Positions 6,888-12,793 of a DNA stretch of 28,413 bases are shown in pieces. The stretch is taken from positions 1-28,413 of the IMG/VR virus record IMGVR_UViG_3300028597_000056. One strand, 5' to 3'. Made by a program: the position numbers and the translations under genes. Within the stretch, counting starts at the first letter, position 1. Every line of letters begins with the position of its first letter. The stretch comes from a virus. Under the pieces are notes generated by a model that worked only from the letters and a program-made list of their open reading frames with translations, was not told the origin of the DNA and did no database searches.

Positions 6888-7714
6888 GCCACTTCCTGGT
6901 CGTAGTCGTCTTGGTTCTCGGGGTCGCGGTACGGGCCGTTGCGGCGACCGCGGATCTTGCCGAGGGCGGTGTCGAGGGTTCCGCCGGAGATGGACCAGCC
7001 CGAGATGGCTAGGTCGTTGAGGGCGTGCGCGAGTTCGTTGCGTTCGACGCCGTTCTTCATCGCGTTGCGGACGATCTTGAGGACGGCGGCGTAGGGCTGG
7101 GCCCTGCCCTTGCCGTGCACCTTCCAGAAGGCGGCGGTGAGTTCGTCAGCCACCTGGTGCGGGTTCGGCTTGGCTGGCTCGCTGCTGGAGCTGTCCTCAG
7201 GCTTGGCTTCTGGTGCGTCAGTGCCAGAAGAGGAAGTTGTAGTTGAGGAAGTAGAGGGGTAGGGGTGGTTCTTTTGACCACCCTTCGTGGTCGAAAAAGA
7301 CCACCCTTCAGGGTCCGTAGGGTGGTTCATTTCGCCACCCTGGGGTTCTTCCTGGTCGGGCTCGTAGGGTGGTTCATTCGACCCGGCTACGGGGTCCGTA
7401 GGGTGGTCGATTTCGCCATCCATCGAGTCGGCCGGTCCGAGGTGCAGGAACCGGTACTTGGCGGTGCGGCCGTTGTGCCCCTTGCCGACCTGCTCCAGGA
7501 CCTTCTCCGCCTTGAGGCGGGCAATGATCCGCAGCATCTTCCGGCTGTCGGGGACCATGGCGCAGCGCATGATCTCCTCGTCGACGACGCTGTTGTACGT
7601 CAGGCGTGTGTCGTCGTTGGCGTCGTCCGCCAGCACCAGGGCGGTGAGCTTCTCCTGGTGGGTGAGCGTGGGGGGAGCCCACAGCTTCACCTCACGGAAC
7701 AACAGGAAACCCAT
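6884..7714 (-). CDS. Replication initiator (lambda O-like / winged-helix replisome organiser)
   Basis: The protein has 276 residues from an ATG at 7714, with GGAGG four bases upstream; a GTG at 7717 is the alternative. The N-terminus (MGFLLFREVKLWAPPTLTHQ) leads a winged-helix-like domain (about 15-92, with LTYNSVVDEEIMRCAMVPDS and the RIIARLKAEKVLEQVGKG wing). Residues about 98-185 are low complexity (HPTDP and NHPYP repeats, a Ser/Thr run). The C-terminal domain (about 186-276) contains QVADELTAAFWKVHGKGRAQ. Order, position before the dnaC-type and dnaB genes, and iterons inside the linker match phage initiators such as lambda O. It would bind the origin and recruit the loader-helicase complex. 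No direct family match was computed. Confidence 0.8.
   Translation of the reverse strand: MGFLLFREVKLWAPPTLTHQEKLTALVLADDANDDTRLTYNSVVDEEIMRCAMVPDSRKMLRIIARLKAEKVLEQVGKGHNGRTAKYRFLHLGPADSMDGEIDHPTDPVAGSNEPPYEPDQEEPQGGEMNHPTDPEGWSFSTTKGGQKNHPYPSTSSTTTSSSGTDAPEAKPEDSSSSEPAKPNPHQVADELTAAFWKVHGKGRAQPYAAVLKIVRNAMKNGVERNELAHALNDLAISGWSISGGTLDTALGKIRGRRNGPYRDPENQDDYDQEVA
7263..7421. repeat. Iteron array inside the initiator gene; candidate replication origin
   Basis: Five copies of an imperfect inverted repeat (arms GGGTGGT and ACCACCC or GCCACCC, 7- or 8-base centre) lie at 7263-7283, 7285-7306, 7320-7340, 7367-7384 (right arm shortened to ACCC) and 7401-7421. Copies 3 and 5 share the longer left context GGGTCCGTAGGGTGGT (7311-7326 and 7392-7407). 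On its lower-coordinate side lies a purine-rich tract (about 7225-7258) with under 50 % GC against about 70 % nearby. Iterons in the linker of the initiator gene, followed in gene direction by a more AT-rich tract, reproduce the plan of the lambda origin in gene O. Confidence 0.7.
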
Positions 7715-7826
7715 CACCCCTCCGCCCTCTCGCGAGCGGCCCGACCCGGGGCCTCCCGAGCGATGCGGCTGCCGCCGGTAGTGCTCTTCACAAACAGCTC
7801 TTCTCTGCGCTGGTGTGCGTTGCCGG

Positions 7827-7854
7827 GGCGCGGGCGGCCGGGGCCGCCCGCGCC
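7827..7854 (-). terminator. Perfect GC hairpin between the zinc protein gene and the initiator
   Basis: GGCGCGGGCGGCC (7827-7839) and GGCCGCCCGCGCC (7842-7854) form a 12-13-bp stem directly after the stop at 7857. There is no U-tract. It probably ends or attenuates the immediate-early transcript. The remaining gap (7718-7826) shows no gene, only the initiator's ribosome binding site. Confidence 0.7.
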
Positions 7855-7856
7855 GG

Positions 7857-8174
7857 TCAGGCAGATCTCTGGGTGGTGGCGACGACGGCGACGACGATGT
7901 CGTCCCGGTGTCTCTCGCAGGCCGGGACGTCGTAGCGCCGGTTGGGGCCCGAGAAGGTGCTGACGACGTGCTTGGCGGTCGTGCCGCACCCGCCGCACCG
8001 GTAGTTCGGATTGTTGTGCGGCGAGTCGGGTCCGTCGGGGCAGTCGCACCAGGTGCACTGCTCGCCGTTGGCTGCGGTGACGACGACCGGCATGAGGCTG
8101 GGGTCAGCGGCGGCGGTACGACCGGCGGCCAGCGCCTGGTCGGACAGGAACGTGTCCTGCGGCGTGCGGCTCAC
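7857..8174 (-). CDS. Cysteine-rich (zinc-binding) hypothetical protein
   Basis: The protein has 105 residues. Paired cysteines CTWCDC (about 40-45) and CGGC (about 60-63), plus CERH (about 87-90), suggest one or two structural zinc sites around a beta-rich core (KHVVSTFSGPNRRYDVPACE). The GTG start overlaps the previous stop (GTGA). Similar small proteins are frequent in Streptomyces, but the function is unknown. The overlapping reading frame at 7714-8058 was judged to be a shadow because it lacks any motif and has Arg-rich low complexity. Confidence 0.7.
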   Translation of the reverse strand: MSRTPQDTFLSDQALAAGRTAAADPSLMPVVVTAANGEQCTWCDCPDGPDSPHNNPNYRCGGCGTTAKHVVSTFSGPNRRYDVPACERHRDDIVVAVVATTQRSA

Positions 8175-8491
8175 GCCTGCACCTCGCCGTCTCGGTCATA
8201 GACGGTGACCTGGAGGACGTCGGGGAAGAGGTGGGTGGGCAGGCCGAGGTACTGGGTGATGAGGAAGCGGGCGGCTATGTCGCGCTGGAGGTCGCTGGCC
8301 TGCGACGGGAGGTAGACGGTGGCGCGGCCCGAGTCGTGGATCGCGATGTAGCCGAAGAACTTCGGCTCGTTGATCTCCGTCGTGTCGAGGGTGACGTCCA
8401 CCTGGGCGAGCAGGTCGCCCATGGGGAGGTCGCAGACCTGCTCCGGGGTGAGCTGGGTCGACGGCATCGTTGACGTCGTGGGAGCATTCAT
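8171..8491 (-). CDS. Small acidic hypothetical protein
   Basis: The protein has 106 residues from an ATG at 8491. It is acidic, with beta-strand-like content (KFFGYIAIHDSGRATVYLPS) and hydrophobic strands (FLITQYLGLPTHLF, VLQVTVYDRDGEV). There is no signal peptide or known motif. It follows the excisionase-like gene by 15 bases and is coupled to the Cys-rich gene by a GTGA overlap, so it belongs to the early transcript. Function unknown. Confidence 0.7.
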   Translation of the reverse strand: MNAPTTSTMPSTQLTPEQVCDLPMGDLLAQVDVTLDTTEINEPKFFGYIAIHDSGRATVYLPSQASDLQRDIAARFLITQYLGLPTHLFPDVLQVTVYDRDGEVQA

Positions 8492-8506
8492 GCGAGTGGT
8501 TCCGTT

Positions 8507-8830
8507 CTACTTACAGGGATGGGCGGATTGCTCGACAGGAGCGGCCGGCTGGTACCCGGCCGCTTCGCCGTTTCCGGCGGACGATCCCGTCTGGTACACG
8601 GGACCGGCGCCGTTCTCCTGCGGGGCGAGCCCGAGGAAGCGGTGGAGGTCGATAGTCCGGGCGACGCGTCGGCGTCCCAGGCGGATGACCTCGACAGGCA
8701 GGCGGCCCTCGGCCGCGAGCTGGTAGGTGGTGGACTCGGCGAGCCCCAGGGCCCGTCCGACGGTCGGCCACAGGGGCACGACGGCGGGCTGGTCGAGGAT
8801 CTCGGCGATCGTCAAAGCCGGGGCGGTCAT
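8507..8830 (-). CDS. Excisionase-like HTH DNA-binding protein
   Basis: The protein has 107 residues from an ATG at 8830 that overlaps the preceding stop (ATGA). Residues about 15-68 form a MerR/AlpA-type winged HTH: PLWPTVGRALGLAESTTYQL, then AAEGRLPVEVIRLGRRRVAR, then a terminal DLHRFLGL helix. This layout is typical of recombination directionality factors and of small activators. Residues 70-107 are flexible and Gly/Pro-rich. It sits in the early operon opposite the integrase, where a phage excisionase is expected; a transcription regulator remains possible. Confidence 0.7.
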   Translation of the reverse strand: MTAPALTIAEILDQPAVVPLWPTVGRALGLAESTTYQLAAEGRLPVEVIRLGRRRVARTIDLHRFLGLAPQENGAGPVYQTGSSAGNGEAAGYQPAAPVEQSAHPCK

Positions 8831-9063
8831 GCGGCTTCCCTCTCGGCGCCCGTCAGGCCGAGCACCTGCGCCCACTTCAAGGCCACAGAGCCTCGCGGCT
8901 GATTCGCGCCGGTCTCCCACCTCGAGACGGTGGAGGGGCTAGCGCCGATGGTGCGTGCGAGTTCGCGGAGTCCGATGTGCCGCGCCTCTCTCAAGGCGCG
9001 TGCGCGTCCGCTTGCAGCAAGACAGCGCAGCTCACCGACCATCCGAAGTTCTTCCGGGGTCAT
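8827..9063 (-). CDS. XRE/Cro-family transcriptional regulator
   Basis: The protein has 78 residues from an ATG at 9063; a TTG at 9099 would add 12 residues and overlap an operator-like repeat. The XRE helix-turn-helix is clear: ARALREARHIGLRELARTIG followed by ASPSTVSRWETGANQPRGSV. Proteins of this type bind palindromic operators. The gene heads the minus-strand early operon and faces the plus-strand HTH/integrase operon across a 110-base region with three repeats, the usual arrangement of a lysis/lysogeny switch. It may act as Cro or as the repressor; which one cannot be told from sequence. Confidence 0.8.
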   Translation of the reverse strand: MTPEELRMVGELRCLAASGRARALREARHIGLRELARTIGASPSTVSRWETGANQPRGSVALKWAQVLGLTGAEREAA

Positions 9064-9090
9064 GCGAAAGATGAAACACGATGGGGAGGC

Positions 9091-9150
9091 GTTGCGCAAC
9101 TGTTCCCAGACACGTTTCAGAATGATCTTCGGGAAGTGTTGCAGAACTGT
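9091..9150. promoter_or_regulatory. Operator-like triple repeat in the divergent control region
   Basis: Three related 13-mers stand at 9091-9103 (GTTGCGCAACTGT), 9114-9126 (GTTTCAGAATGAT) and 9138-9150 (GTTGCAGAACTGT), with starts 23 and 24 bases apart, about two helical turns. The first contains the perfect palindrome GTTGCGCAAC. Copies one and three match at 11 of 13 positions. They lie between the XRE regulator (minus) and the 9174 gene (plus). A weak plus-strand promoter could be TTGCAG (9139-9144) with GACGAT (9162-9167), 17 bases apart. Confidence 0.6.
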
Positions 9151-9173
9151 CCCGACACCGCGACGATGGCGTC

Positions 9174-9932
9174 ATGACAGCGTTGAGCCTGAAGGTGGAG
9201 ATCGGGGAAGCCGAAGAGCGACCTGACTCCCTCGTCGCCACCGTGACGATTAGTGATGAACGTTATGAGCAGCTACTAGTGATCTTCGACTACCTAGTGG
9301 AAGGTGAAGAAGATCCAAAACTTCACGTGGTGCATTTCGAGCCTCGGGCTGAGGCACTGAAATCCGGCGATGTGCCACATCTGACGCCGACCCTCATCCG
9401 AGATTTCCCCATGAGCCAGTGGGACCGGATCGCGCAGGCCGCAGTGCGCAGGTCGCGCGCCACCCATCTACTACAGGGCGCCAAGAATTCACTGGAATCG
9501 ACAAACGTCAGAGTGATGGGCATCAAGCCAGCAGTTGAGTCCGATCATCCGACGCCCCTCGAGTGGGGACCATCGAAGATCGAGGCCGTTGACCTGCCAA
9601 AACCGAAGCCGGAAGACGTAGTGGCGGTCCTCGCCCCCGGCTTGAGCCCCGAGCAAGGCGCAGGGGCGAGACGGCGCTGGAACAGTTTGATGCGGTACGT
9701 CAAGATCTACACTGAGTACGAAGAACTGCTCGCCAGCGGAAATACAGATCCCATCACGGCTCTGGCTCAACAGAATGACGTCGCGAAAGCTACAGTTCGA
9801 TCTTGGCTCCACAGAGCAAGGGAAGCGGGTGTGGATAAAGTCGTTCACCTCGGGTTGTCTCAGCTACCGCTCTTCGCGCTCCCCGAGGACCCTCTTGTAC
9901 AACCGGACCCCCCTAAGGACAAAGACCAGTGA
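9174..9932 (+). CDS. Putative HTH regulator co-transcribed with the integrase
   Basis: The protein has 252 residues. The N-terminal part is beta-rich (SLKVEIGEAEERPDSLVATV) and unrecognised. The middle has a Pro/Asp-rich linker (EAVDLPKPKPEDVVAVLAPG). The C-terminal part contains a probable helix-turn-helix (PITALAQQNDVAKATVRSWL, then HRAREAGV). Composition is visibly less GC-rich than the rest of the window, with AAA, GAT and TCG codons, which suggests separate acquisition. Its stop overlaps the integrase GTG (GTGA). Being divergent from the XRE gene and adjacent to the integrase, it is a candidate immunity repressor or integration regulator. That is inference. Confidence 0.7.
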   Translation: MTALSLKVEIGEAEERPDSLVATVTISDERYEQLLVIFDYLVEGEEDPKLHVVHFEPRAEALKSGDVPHLTPTLIRDFPMSQWDRIAQAAVRRSRATHLLQGAKNSLESTNVRVMGIKPAVESDHPTPLEWGPSKIEAVDLPKPKPEDVVAVLAPGLSPEQGAGARRRWNSLMRYVKIYTEYEELLASGNTDPITALAQQNDVAKATVRSWLHRAREAGVDKVVHLGLSQLPLFALPEDPLVQPDPPKDKDQ

Positions 9933-11500
9933 AAGGTTCGACGTACCGACGCTGTTACTGCCGGGACGGTAGCGGCAAGGTGCTGGGCAAGTCGTGCCCG
10001 CAGCTGTCGAGCCGCCGTCATGGGGTCTGGGCTGTACGTCAGGAGCTTCCGCCGCGCGCCGACGGCGGCCGGCGCTCCTTCTCCCGCTCCGGGTACGGCA
10101 CAGCCAAGGAAGCCCAGGCAGACCTCGACAAGGTCCGCGCTCTCCTCGACCTCGCTCCCGGGGACGATCAGGAAGCGCAGACGAAGATCGGTGACCTGCT
10201 CGAGGCGGTCAGCAAGAACAAGAACGCTCCGCTCCCCGACCTCGGTGAGACGCGCCGCCGGTTCCGCGCGGGCCAGCCGCTTACGTCGAAGCTGACGGTC
10301 GGGGACTGGCTGGACGAGTGGGTGGAGTCGAAGAAGCGGAAGAGGTCCACGCTCAACGGCTACAGCTCCCACATCCGCGTGCACCTCAAGCCGGGCCTCG
10401 GCCACATCCTTCTGGACCGGTTGAACGTCGGGCACCTGGTGGAGTTCTTCGACGCCATCGACACGGCGAACGAGACGATCGAGGCGGAGAATCAGCAGCG
10501 GCGCGAGCAGGAGGCGCGGGCGACGTGGGGGAAGCGGTCCCGGCCGCCGGCGTCCGAGACGGCCCGGCTGGCCGTGGAGCGGGCGAAGCTGGAGGAGTTG
10601 CCCCCGTACCGGCGGATGACGGGCCCGGCGACCCAGCAGCGGATCCGGGCAACGCTCAGGTCGGCGCTCAATGCGGCGATCTCGCAGCAGCTGCTGACGT
10701 TCAACCCGGCGGCGCACGTGGAGCTCGCGTCGGGGAAGCGGCCGAAGGCTGTGCTGTGGACGCCGGAGCATGTGGAGCGGTGGCAGCGGTCGGGCGAGAA
10801 GCCGTCAGGGGTGATGGTGTGGACGCCTGTTCAGGTCGGCGAGTTCCTCGACCACGCCGAACAGGACCGGCTGTACGCGCTGTTCCACCTGATCGCGTTC
10901 CGTGGGCTGCGCCGCGGCGAGGCGGTCGGGCAGGACTGGGCCGGGATCAACTTCGCCAAGGCGCAGCTGACGGTCTCCAAGACGATCATCCAGGACGGGT
11001 GGACGCCGGTGGAGAGCGATCCGAAGACGGAGGGCAGCGCGGCGACGATCGCGCTCGGGCCGGCCACTCTGCAGGTTCTGGCTGAGCACCGTGTGCGGCA
11101 GCAGGCGGAGCGTCAGGCGTACCTGGACAACGGGCTGCCGTGGCAGGAGACGGGCAAGGTGTTCGTCGACGAGGACGGCGGATGGCTGCACCCGGAGAAG
11201 GTGTCGGACGTCTTCCGCCGGCTGTGCCGGGAGGCCGGGCTCCCGCCCATCAACCTTCGTGATCTACGCCACGTGGCCGCAACTCTGATCCATGCGGGTG
11301 GAGGTGACCTTCATGCGATCAAGGAGACGCTGCGGCACGGCACGATCCAGCTAGCGTCCGACACGTACACGTCCCTGCTGCCCCAGGTCGACCAGGAGGT
11401 GGCGAGGAATGCGGAGAGCATCGTCCCGCGTGCCCGCCGCCCCCTGCCGTCTGACACTGCCGCTCACGCATCGCTCACGCAGAACGCTGGAAACGACTGA
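9929..11500 (+). CDS. int: Tyrosine site-specific integrase
   Basis: The protein has 523 residues from a GTG at 9929. The N-terminal arm-binding region contains a Cys-bearing motif (YRRCYCRDGSGKVLGKSCPQ). A SAM-like core-binding domain spans about 120-275 with a long charged insertion (180-230). The catalytic domain runs from about 297 to 490. Catalytic residues visible are R328 (GLRRGE), K366 (DPKTEGS), R447 (LRDLRH), H470 (LRHGTI) and the nucleophile Y480 (SDTYTSL). The usual first His of the HxxR box is Arg (R444). It would recombine the phage attP with a host tRNA-Met gene; a tRNA-Met fragment lies 72 bases past its stop. Its last codons encode one pair of the proposed arm sites. Confidence 0.95.
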   Translation: MKGSTYRRCYCRDGSGKVLGKSCPQLSSRRHGVWAVRQELPPRADGGRRSFSRSGYGTAKEAQADLDKVRALLDLAPGDDQEAQTKIGDLLEAVSKNKNAPLPDLGETRRRFRAGQPLTSKLTVGDWLDEWVESKKRKRSTLNGYSSHIRVHLKPGLGHILLDRLNVGHLVEFFDAIDTANETIEAENQQRREQEARATWGKRSRPPASETARLAVERAKLEELPPYRRMTGPATQQRIRATLRSALNAAISQQLLTFNPAAHVELASGKRPKAVLWTPEHVERWQRSGEKPSGVMVWTPVQVGEFLDHAEQDRLYALFHLIAFRGLRRGEAVGQDWAGINFAKAQLTVSKTIIQDGWTPVESDPKTEGSAATIALGPATLQVLAEHRVRQQAERQAYLDNGLPWQETGKVFVDEDGGWLHPEKVSDVFRRLCREAGLPPINLRDLRHVAATLIHAGGGDLHAIKETLRHGTIQLASDTYTSLLPQVDQEVARNAESIVPRARRPLPSDTAAHASLTQNAGND

Positions 11501-11534
11501 GCGCCCGTCCTGGTCTAAACCAGTTCGGGCGCTC
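11499..11534 (+). terminator. Integrase terminator hairpin
   Basis: GAGCGCCCG (11499-11507) pairs with CGGGCGCTC (11526-11534). Inside it, CTGGT (11510-11514) pairs with ACCAG (11519-11523), leaving a CTAA loop and a 2x2 internal mismatch. The hairpin overlaps the integrase stop codon and precedes the att core. It should end the plus-strand transcript. Confidence 0.8.
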
Positions 11535-11629
11535 GGATCGCTGGTGACACCTGTTTTTCGAACGGGTGTCCTGGTGGGGCGGGTGGGACTCGAACCCACG
11601 GCCGACGGATTATGAGTCCGAAGTTTCTA

Positions 11630-11656
11630 CTCCGGGTGACTCCGGGTGACTCCGGA
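11630..11656. repeat. Tandem 10-base repeat beside the att core
   Basis: CTCCGGGTGA is repeated head to tail at 11630-11639 and 11640-11649, followed by the partial copy CTCCGGATG. It starts 10 bases from the tRNA-like core, on the side away from the integrase. It may be an extra recombinase or host-factor site. Past it, 11657-11926 shows no gene, only the arm-site pair at 11732-11752 and its inverted copy. Confidence 0.6.
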
Positions 11657-11926
11657 TGCTCTAAGAATCCCTGGTCGCGGTGGCCGATCCCTCCGGCTCA
11701 CTCCGCCGATTCCGGCTCCCTTGCGGACCTCCGCTCACGCACCGCTCACGCAATCCCCCGGTCCCGCGTGAGCGCTGACCTGCGCAGATCCCATTGTCCC
11801 GCACTCACCCGCGCACCACAATGCCCGGACACGGAGCGGCCCCGGTCGACGACGGGGCGTCGGCCGGGGCCGCGGATCCCGTCCGCCCCGGAGCACGGGG
11901 AGCACGAGAGCGGTCGGGAATCGAGT

Positions 11927-11971
11927 GAGCGGGCCGCCTTCTTGTGGTGCTTCGCCGTCGGCGGCCCGCTC
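11927..11971. terminator. Hairpin between attP and the accessory cassette (1)
   Basis: GAGCGGGCCGCC (11927-11938) and GGCGGCCCGCTC (11960-11971) form a perfect 12-bp stem with a 21-base loop. It lies downstream of the minus-strand Cys-protein genes and could stop their transcript before it reaches attP. Confidence 0.55.
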
Positions 11972-12019
11972 GTCCTGGCTCCGGCCTTCAGGCAGGCGCG
12001 GCGTGCCAGGAGTGTGGGT

Positions 12020-12059
12020 GAGCGGCCCGCCCCCGACGGGGGCGGGTGACGGGCCGCTC
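12020..12059. terminator. Hairpin between attP and the accessory cassette (2)
   Basis: GAGCGGCCC (12020-12028) pairs with GGGCCGCTC (12051-12059), and an inner CCCGCCCCC / GGGGGCGGG stem (12026-12046) has a GAC loop. The two share three bases, so the structures are partly alternative. It is the first strong hairpin after the stop at 12109 and the likely terminator of the Cys-protein operon. No gene is evident from 11621 to 12108. Confidence 0.6.
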
Positions 12060-12108
12060 GGTCCCGCGCCCGGTGTGATCGGCGGACTGCACTCCGGGCG
12101 CGGGAGTC

Positions 12109-12312
12109 TCAGGGCAGCCGGTGCTCGTGCTTCGGGTGGCGGCGCATCCAGACGTTGCAGTCGGACACGCGGGTGTCGTCGCCGGCCTTCCGCCACCGCT
12201 CCCGCTCGTCGGCCAGGCGCGCGCACTTCTCGCAGCCGGGGACCGGGTCCGGTTCGGGGACCGGCATGCCCAGGTAGACCGGGCCGTCCATCAGCTTCTG
12301 CTGCTCGGTCAC
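12109..12312 (-). CDS. Small Cys/His protein, accessory cassette
   Basis: The protein has 67 residues from a GTG at 12312 that overlaps the stop of the upstream gene (GTGA). The pattern CEKC (27-30), a single Cys in SDCNVW (52) and HPKH (59-62) near the C-terminus would suit a small zinc ribbon. The middle is charged and helical (ARLADERERWRKAGDDTRVS). The frame is open upstream, but the extension is Arg-rich noncoding translation. No family is assigned. It is probably co-transcribed with the 12309-12641 gene and controlled by the divergent GntR gene. Confidence 0.65.
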   Translation of the reverse strand: MTEQQKLMDGPVYLGMPVPEPDPVPGCEKCARLADERERWRKAGDDTRVSDCNVWMRRHPKHEHRLP

Positions 12313-12641
12313 AGTCCGCCCTTCCTCATTAGTCGGTTGGCCGCGATGGCGACCGGGCAGGCCGGGTCCGTTTGGCACTGGGCGCAGGCCGGGGCGTGGG
12401 CGAGGAGCAGGCGGTAGGCGGCGGCACCAGCGCAGTGGGCGCAGCCGCGGGGGAAGAGTTGGCCGCCCTCGGGGGCGGGCCGCTCGCCGGCGTCCTCTGC
12501 GGTGTCGGCGGTGAGCAGCGTGGCGCACCAGGCGCAGGCGGCGCCGCGGCGCTGTGCCTCGGACAGCGTGGAGGTGTCGGGCAGCGGCAGTAGTAGGACG
12601 CCGTCTGTCCGTAAGGCGGTGGGCTGGATAGTCTCTGGCAC
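12309..12641 (-). CDS. Cysteine-rich hypothetical protein, accessory cassette
   Basis: The protein has 110 residues from a GTG at 12641 with AAGGAG seven bases upstream. Three Cys pairs are visible: CAWC, CAHC and CAQC, plus a further Cys in DPACPVAIAANRL. They suggest two zinc sites in a small, Ala-rich fold. There is no membrane segment. Proteins of this look are common near regulators in Streptomyces, but I know of no function. It is the first gene of a two-gene operon divergent from a GntR-type regulator. Confidence 0.7.
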   Translation of the reverse strand: MPETIQPTALRTDGVLLLPLPDTSTLSEAQRRGAACAWCATLLTADTAEDAGERPAPEGGQLFPRGCAHCAGAAAYRLLLAHAPACAQCQTDPACPVAIAANRLMRKGGL

Positions 12642-12670
12642 GTCGACGCTCCTTGTCAGCGTTGGCCACG

Positions 12671-12699
12671 CCCCCGGACCGGTCGCACGGTCGCGGGGG
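12671..12699 (-). promoter_or_regulatory. Leader hairpin upstream of the Cys-protein operon
   Basis: CCCCCG-GACCG (12671-12681) pairs with CGGTC-G-CGGGGG (12688-12699) across one bulged G, with a 6-base loop. It lies in the presumed 5' leader of the 12641 gene, between the GntR-side operators and the ribosome binding site. It could act as an attenuator. Confidence 0.35.
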
Positions 12700-12728
12700 T
12701 CATCCGTGAGACGACGCTACCGCCACTT

Positions 12729-12773
12729 GTCACCTGTTGTCAGGTGACGTCACACGACGAGAAGCATCGTCGT
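12729..12773. promoter_or_regulatory. Operator candidates between gntR and the Cys-protein operon
   Basis: Three dyads are packed into 45 bases: GTCACCTG-TTGT-CAGGTGAC (12729-12748, perfect), the overlapping palindrome GTGACGTCAC (12745-12754), and ACGACGA-GAAGCA-TCGTCGT (12754-12773, perfect). They lie 21 bases before the gntR ATG and about 90 bases before the divergent GTG. GntR-family regulators usually bind such dyads and repress themselves and neighbouring genes. No clear Shine-Dalgarno precedes the gntR ATG, so its mRNA may be leaderless. Confidence 0.6.
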
Positions 12774-12793
12774 ATGGCTCCTACGGTCGATAT

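Larger units (their letters stand above)
11461..11774. other. attP: Probable phage attachment site (attP)
   Basis: The core at 11572-11620 is, on the minus strand, the 3' part of a tRNA-Met: anticodon loop CTCATAA (CAT anticodon), the 3' anticodon stem, the T-arm (GTGGG-TTCGAGT-CCCAC) and the acceptor end CCGCCCCACCA. Identity to a tRNA stops at the 5' side of the anticodon stem, where a T faces a T. CGCTCACGCA occurs as direct pairs 11 bases apart on both sides: 11461-11470 and 11472-11481, then 11732-11741 and 11743-11752. An inverted near-copy is at 11765-11774. Such pairs are typical of arm-type integrase sites. A 10-base tandem (CTCCGGGTGA) fills 11630-11656. Confidence 0.75.

Noticed and set aside
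7714-8058. Alternative minus-strand frame filling the gap before the initiator
   Set aside because: It would overlap the Cys-pair protein out of frame, run through a perfect 13-bp hairpin, and encodes Arg-rich sequence without motifs.
11572-11620. A functional tRNA gene
   Set aside because: Only the part from the anticodon arm to CCA is present. The D-arm, the 5' acceptor strand and one anticodon-stem pair are missing, so it is an attachment-site remnant.
11612-12049. Plus-strand open frame between attP and the accessory cassette
   Set aside because: It starts inside the tRNA fragment and runs through the arm sites and two terminator-like hairpins. Composition is Ser/Arg/Pro-rich and unstructured.
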